DNA of 15,851 nucleotides from Chloroflexota bacterium (GTDB taxonomy: Bacteria; Chloroflexota; Limnocylindria; QHBO01): NCBI GenBank assembly GCA_005879815.1, contig VBKA01000009.1, positions 10,435 to 26,285 of the forward strand. Direction: 5' to 3'. Of the stretch, positions 15,189-15,851 are shown one piece after another. The position numbers and the translations under genes are program-made. Each line of letters begins with the position of its first letter. Position 1 is the stretch's first letter. The notes under the pieces are model-generated. The model was given only the letters and a program-made list of their open reading frames with translations, searched no databases and had not been told where the DNA came from.

Positions 15189-15717
15189 ATGCTATCCTCG
15201 TGCATGTGGGCAGCGAGCGGCACCGGGCCACCTACGAGGATCTCTGCAAGGTACCTGATCACTTGGTGGCGGAGATCATCGACGGCCAGATATTCACGAG
15301 CCCGCGACCGGGGCTTCCCACGCGCGCGCGGCTTCGATGATCGGTTATTCCCTCATCGGGCCCTTCGGCGGCCCTCGCGGGGGCTCGCCTGCCCCGGGGG
15401 CTGGTGGATCCTCGACGAACCGGAGTTGCACGTCGCACAGGACGTCCTCGTCCCCGATCTCGCGGGCTGGGCGACACGAGCGGATGCCGCTCGTCCCCGA
15501 CGCGGCGGCCGTGGCACTGGCGCTGGACTGGGCCTGCGAGGTCGTTTCCCGTTCAACGGGCGCGTTCGACCGCGGACGCAAGCGAATCTACGCCCGCGAG
15601 GGGGTCCCGCATCTCTGGATGGTTGACATGGGCCCGCGCACGCTCGAGGTCTTCCGTCTCGAGCGCGGACGCTGGTTCGTTGCGAGCACGCACGACCTCG
15701 ACATGACGCGCTGGTAG
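15189..15717 (+). pseudogene. Uma2-family (DUF820) nuclease-fold protein, frameshifted
   Basis: Pieces of one Uma2 protein appear in three frames: ATYEDLCKVPDHLVAEIIDG (from about 15227), then ASHARAASMIGYSLIGPFGG (15313-15372), then GGWWILDEPELHVAQDVLVP (about 15400-15460), then RHERMPLVPDAAAVALALDW up to THDLDMTRW and TAG at 15717. Uma2 proteins are PD-(D/E)XK nuclease-fold proteins found in many copies in some bacteria, and their role is unclear. The acidic residues DEPE, VPDLAGW and the CEVVS segment are all present. The breaks fall at ATGCT (15189), GGGG near 15310, GGGGG near 15397 and TGGG near 15468. Adding or removing one G at each restores a single frame from ATG 15189. It is either a decayed gene or an intact gene with homopolymer errors. 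Confidence 0.8.
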
Positions 15718-15733
15718 CGGGAGCCGCAGCGGC

Positions 15734-15851
15734 TCAGTCCGCCGGGTGCGTCTCGACCACCTTCACCCTGTACTCCCTGAACGCCGGCGTGTCCTCCTTG
15801 AGGAAGCTCCCCCGAAACCGCTCCTCCGCCTCCGCCGCGAGGGGCTTCACC
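15734..15851 (-). CDS. C-terminal end of an unidentified protein, cut by the window edge
   Basis: The minus-strand frame enters from the right edge and ends at TGA 15736-15734. The last 38 codons include AEAEERFRGSFLKEDTPAF and then REYRVKVVETHPAD. Codon use is strongly G/C in the third position, and the composition is charged and helical as in a real protein. It converges with the Uma2 remnant 16 bases away. The family cannot be named from this tail. Confidence 0.55.
   Translation of the reverse strand, partial: VKPLAAEAEERFRGSFLKEDTPAFREYRVKVVETHPAD

Noticed and set aside
14607..15626. Plus-strand 339-codon frame
   Set aside because: Only its part near 15400-15460 is meaningful, as one piece of Uma2 (GGWWILDEPELH). 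The rest is out of frame or non-coding.

Overview
The window is about 15.9 kb of high-GC DNA. It looks like an uncultured or poorly studied member of the former Deltaproteobacteria (Binatota, Myxococcota or Desulfobacterota-like). The hints are Cys-rich secreted proteins, one with a CGDGxxNGAEQCD repeat, a Uma2-type gene with a WWILDEPELH motif, and heavy G/C third positions. This placement is an inference from gene style only. No RNA genes, CRISPR array, insertion sequence or phage module was seen.

Layout. At 115-771 (-) is a secreted Cys-rich protein with a degenerate cupredoxin-like C-terminus. The stretch 772-1410 holds no intact gene, only a possible frameshifted remnant at about 885-1120 (-). 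At 1411-1838 (-) are two small linked genes with strong ribosome binding sites. Between them and the next gene, which diverges, lies a perfect 9-bp inverted repeat (1948-1968). At 2194-2958 (+) is a GNAT-fold protein with the residue pattern of LuxI/FeeM N-acyl synthases. After an 850-base stretch of gene scraps comes a tight + strand operon: a LolD/MacB-type ABC ATPase (3812-4528), an FtsX-family permease (4528-7029) and a KAS III (FabH-like) condensing enzyme (7029-8108). Each stop overlaps the next start as TAGTG. The permease carries two deletion-type frameshifts that each remove a membrane-proximal segment, although the last ten residues and the stop return in the original frame.

On the minus strand, 8364-10796 encodes a large secreted alpha/beta hydrolase (GHSFG) behind a Cys-rich module. 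Upstream of it, 10879-14373 is one 1164-codon AAA ATPase/TPR signalling protein interrupted by a single in-frame TAG at 12823-12825. The stretch 14374-15188 has no supportable gene. At 15189-15717 (+) is a Uma2 (DUF820) gene whose reading frame breaks four times, every time in a run of G. A minus-strand partial gene enters at the right edge.

The most interesting functional idea is that the N-acyl synthase-like protein, the condensing enzyme and the LolCDE/MacB-like exporter make and export an acylated small molecule or lipid. The main caveat is that several unrelated genes carry lesions. Those in Uma2 are homopolymer-length changes, so sequence error must be separated from genuine gene decay.
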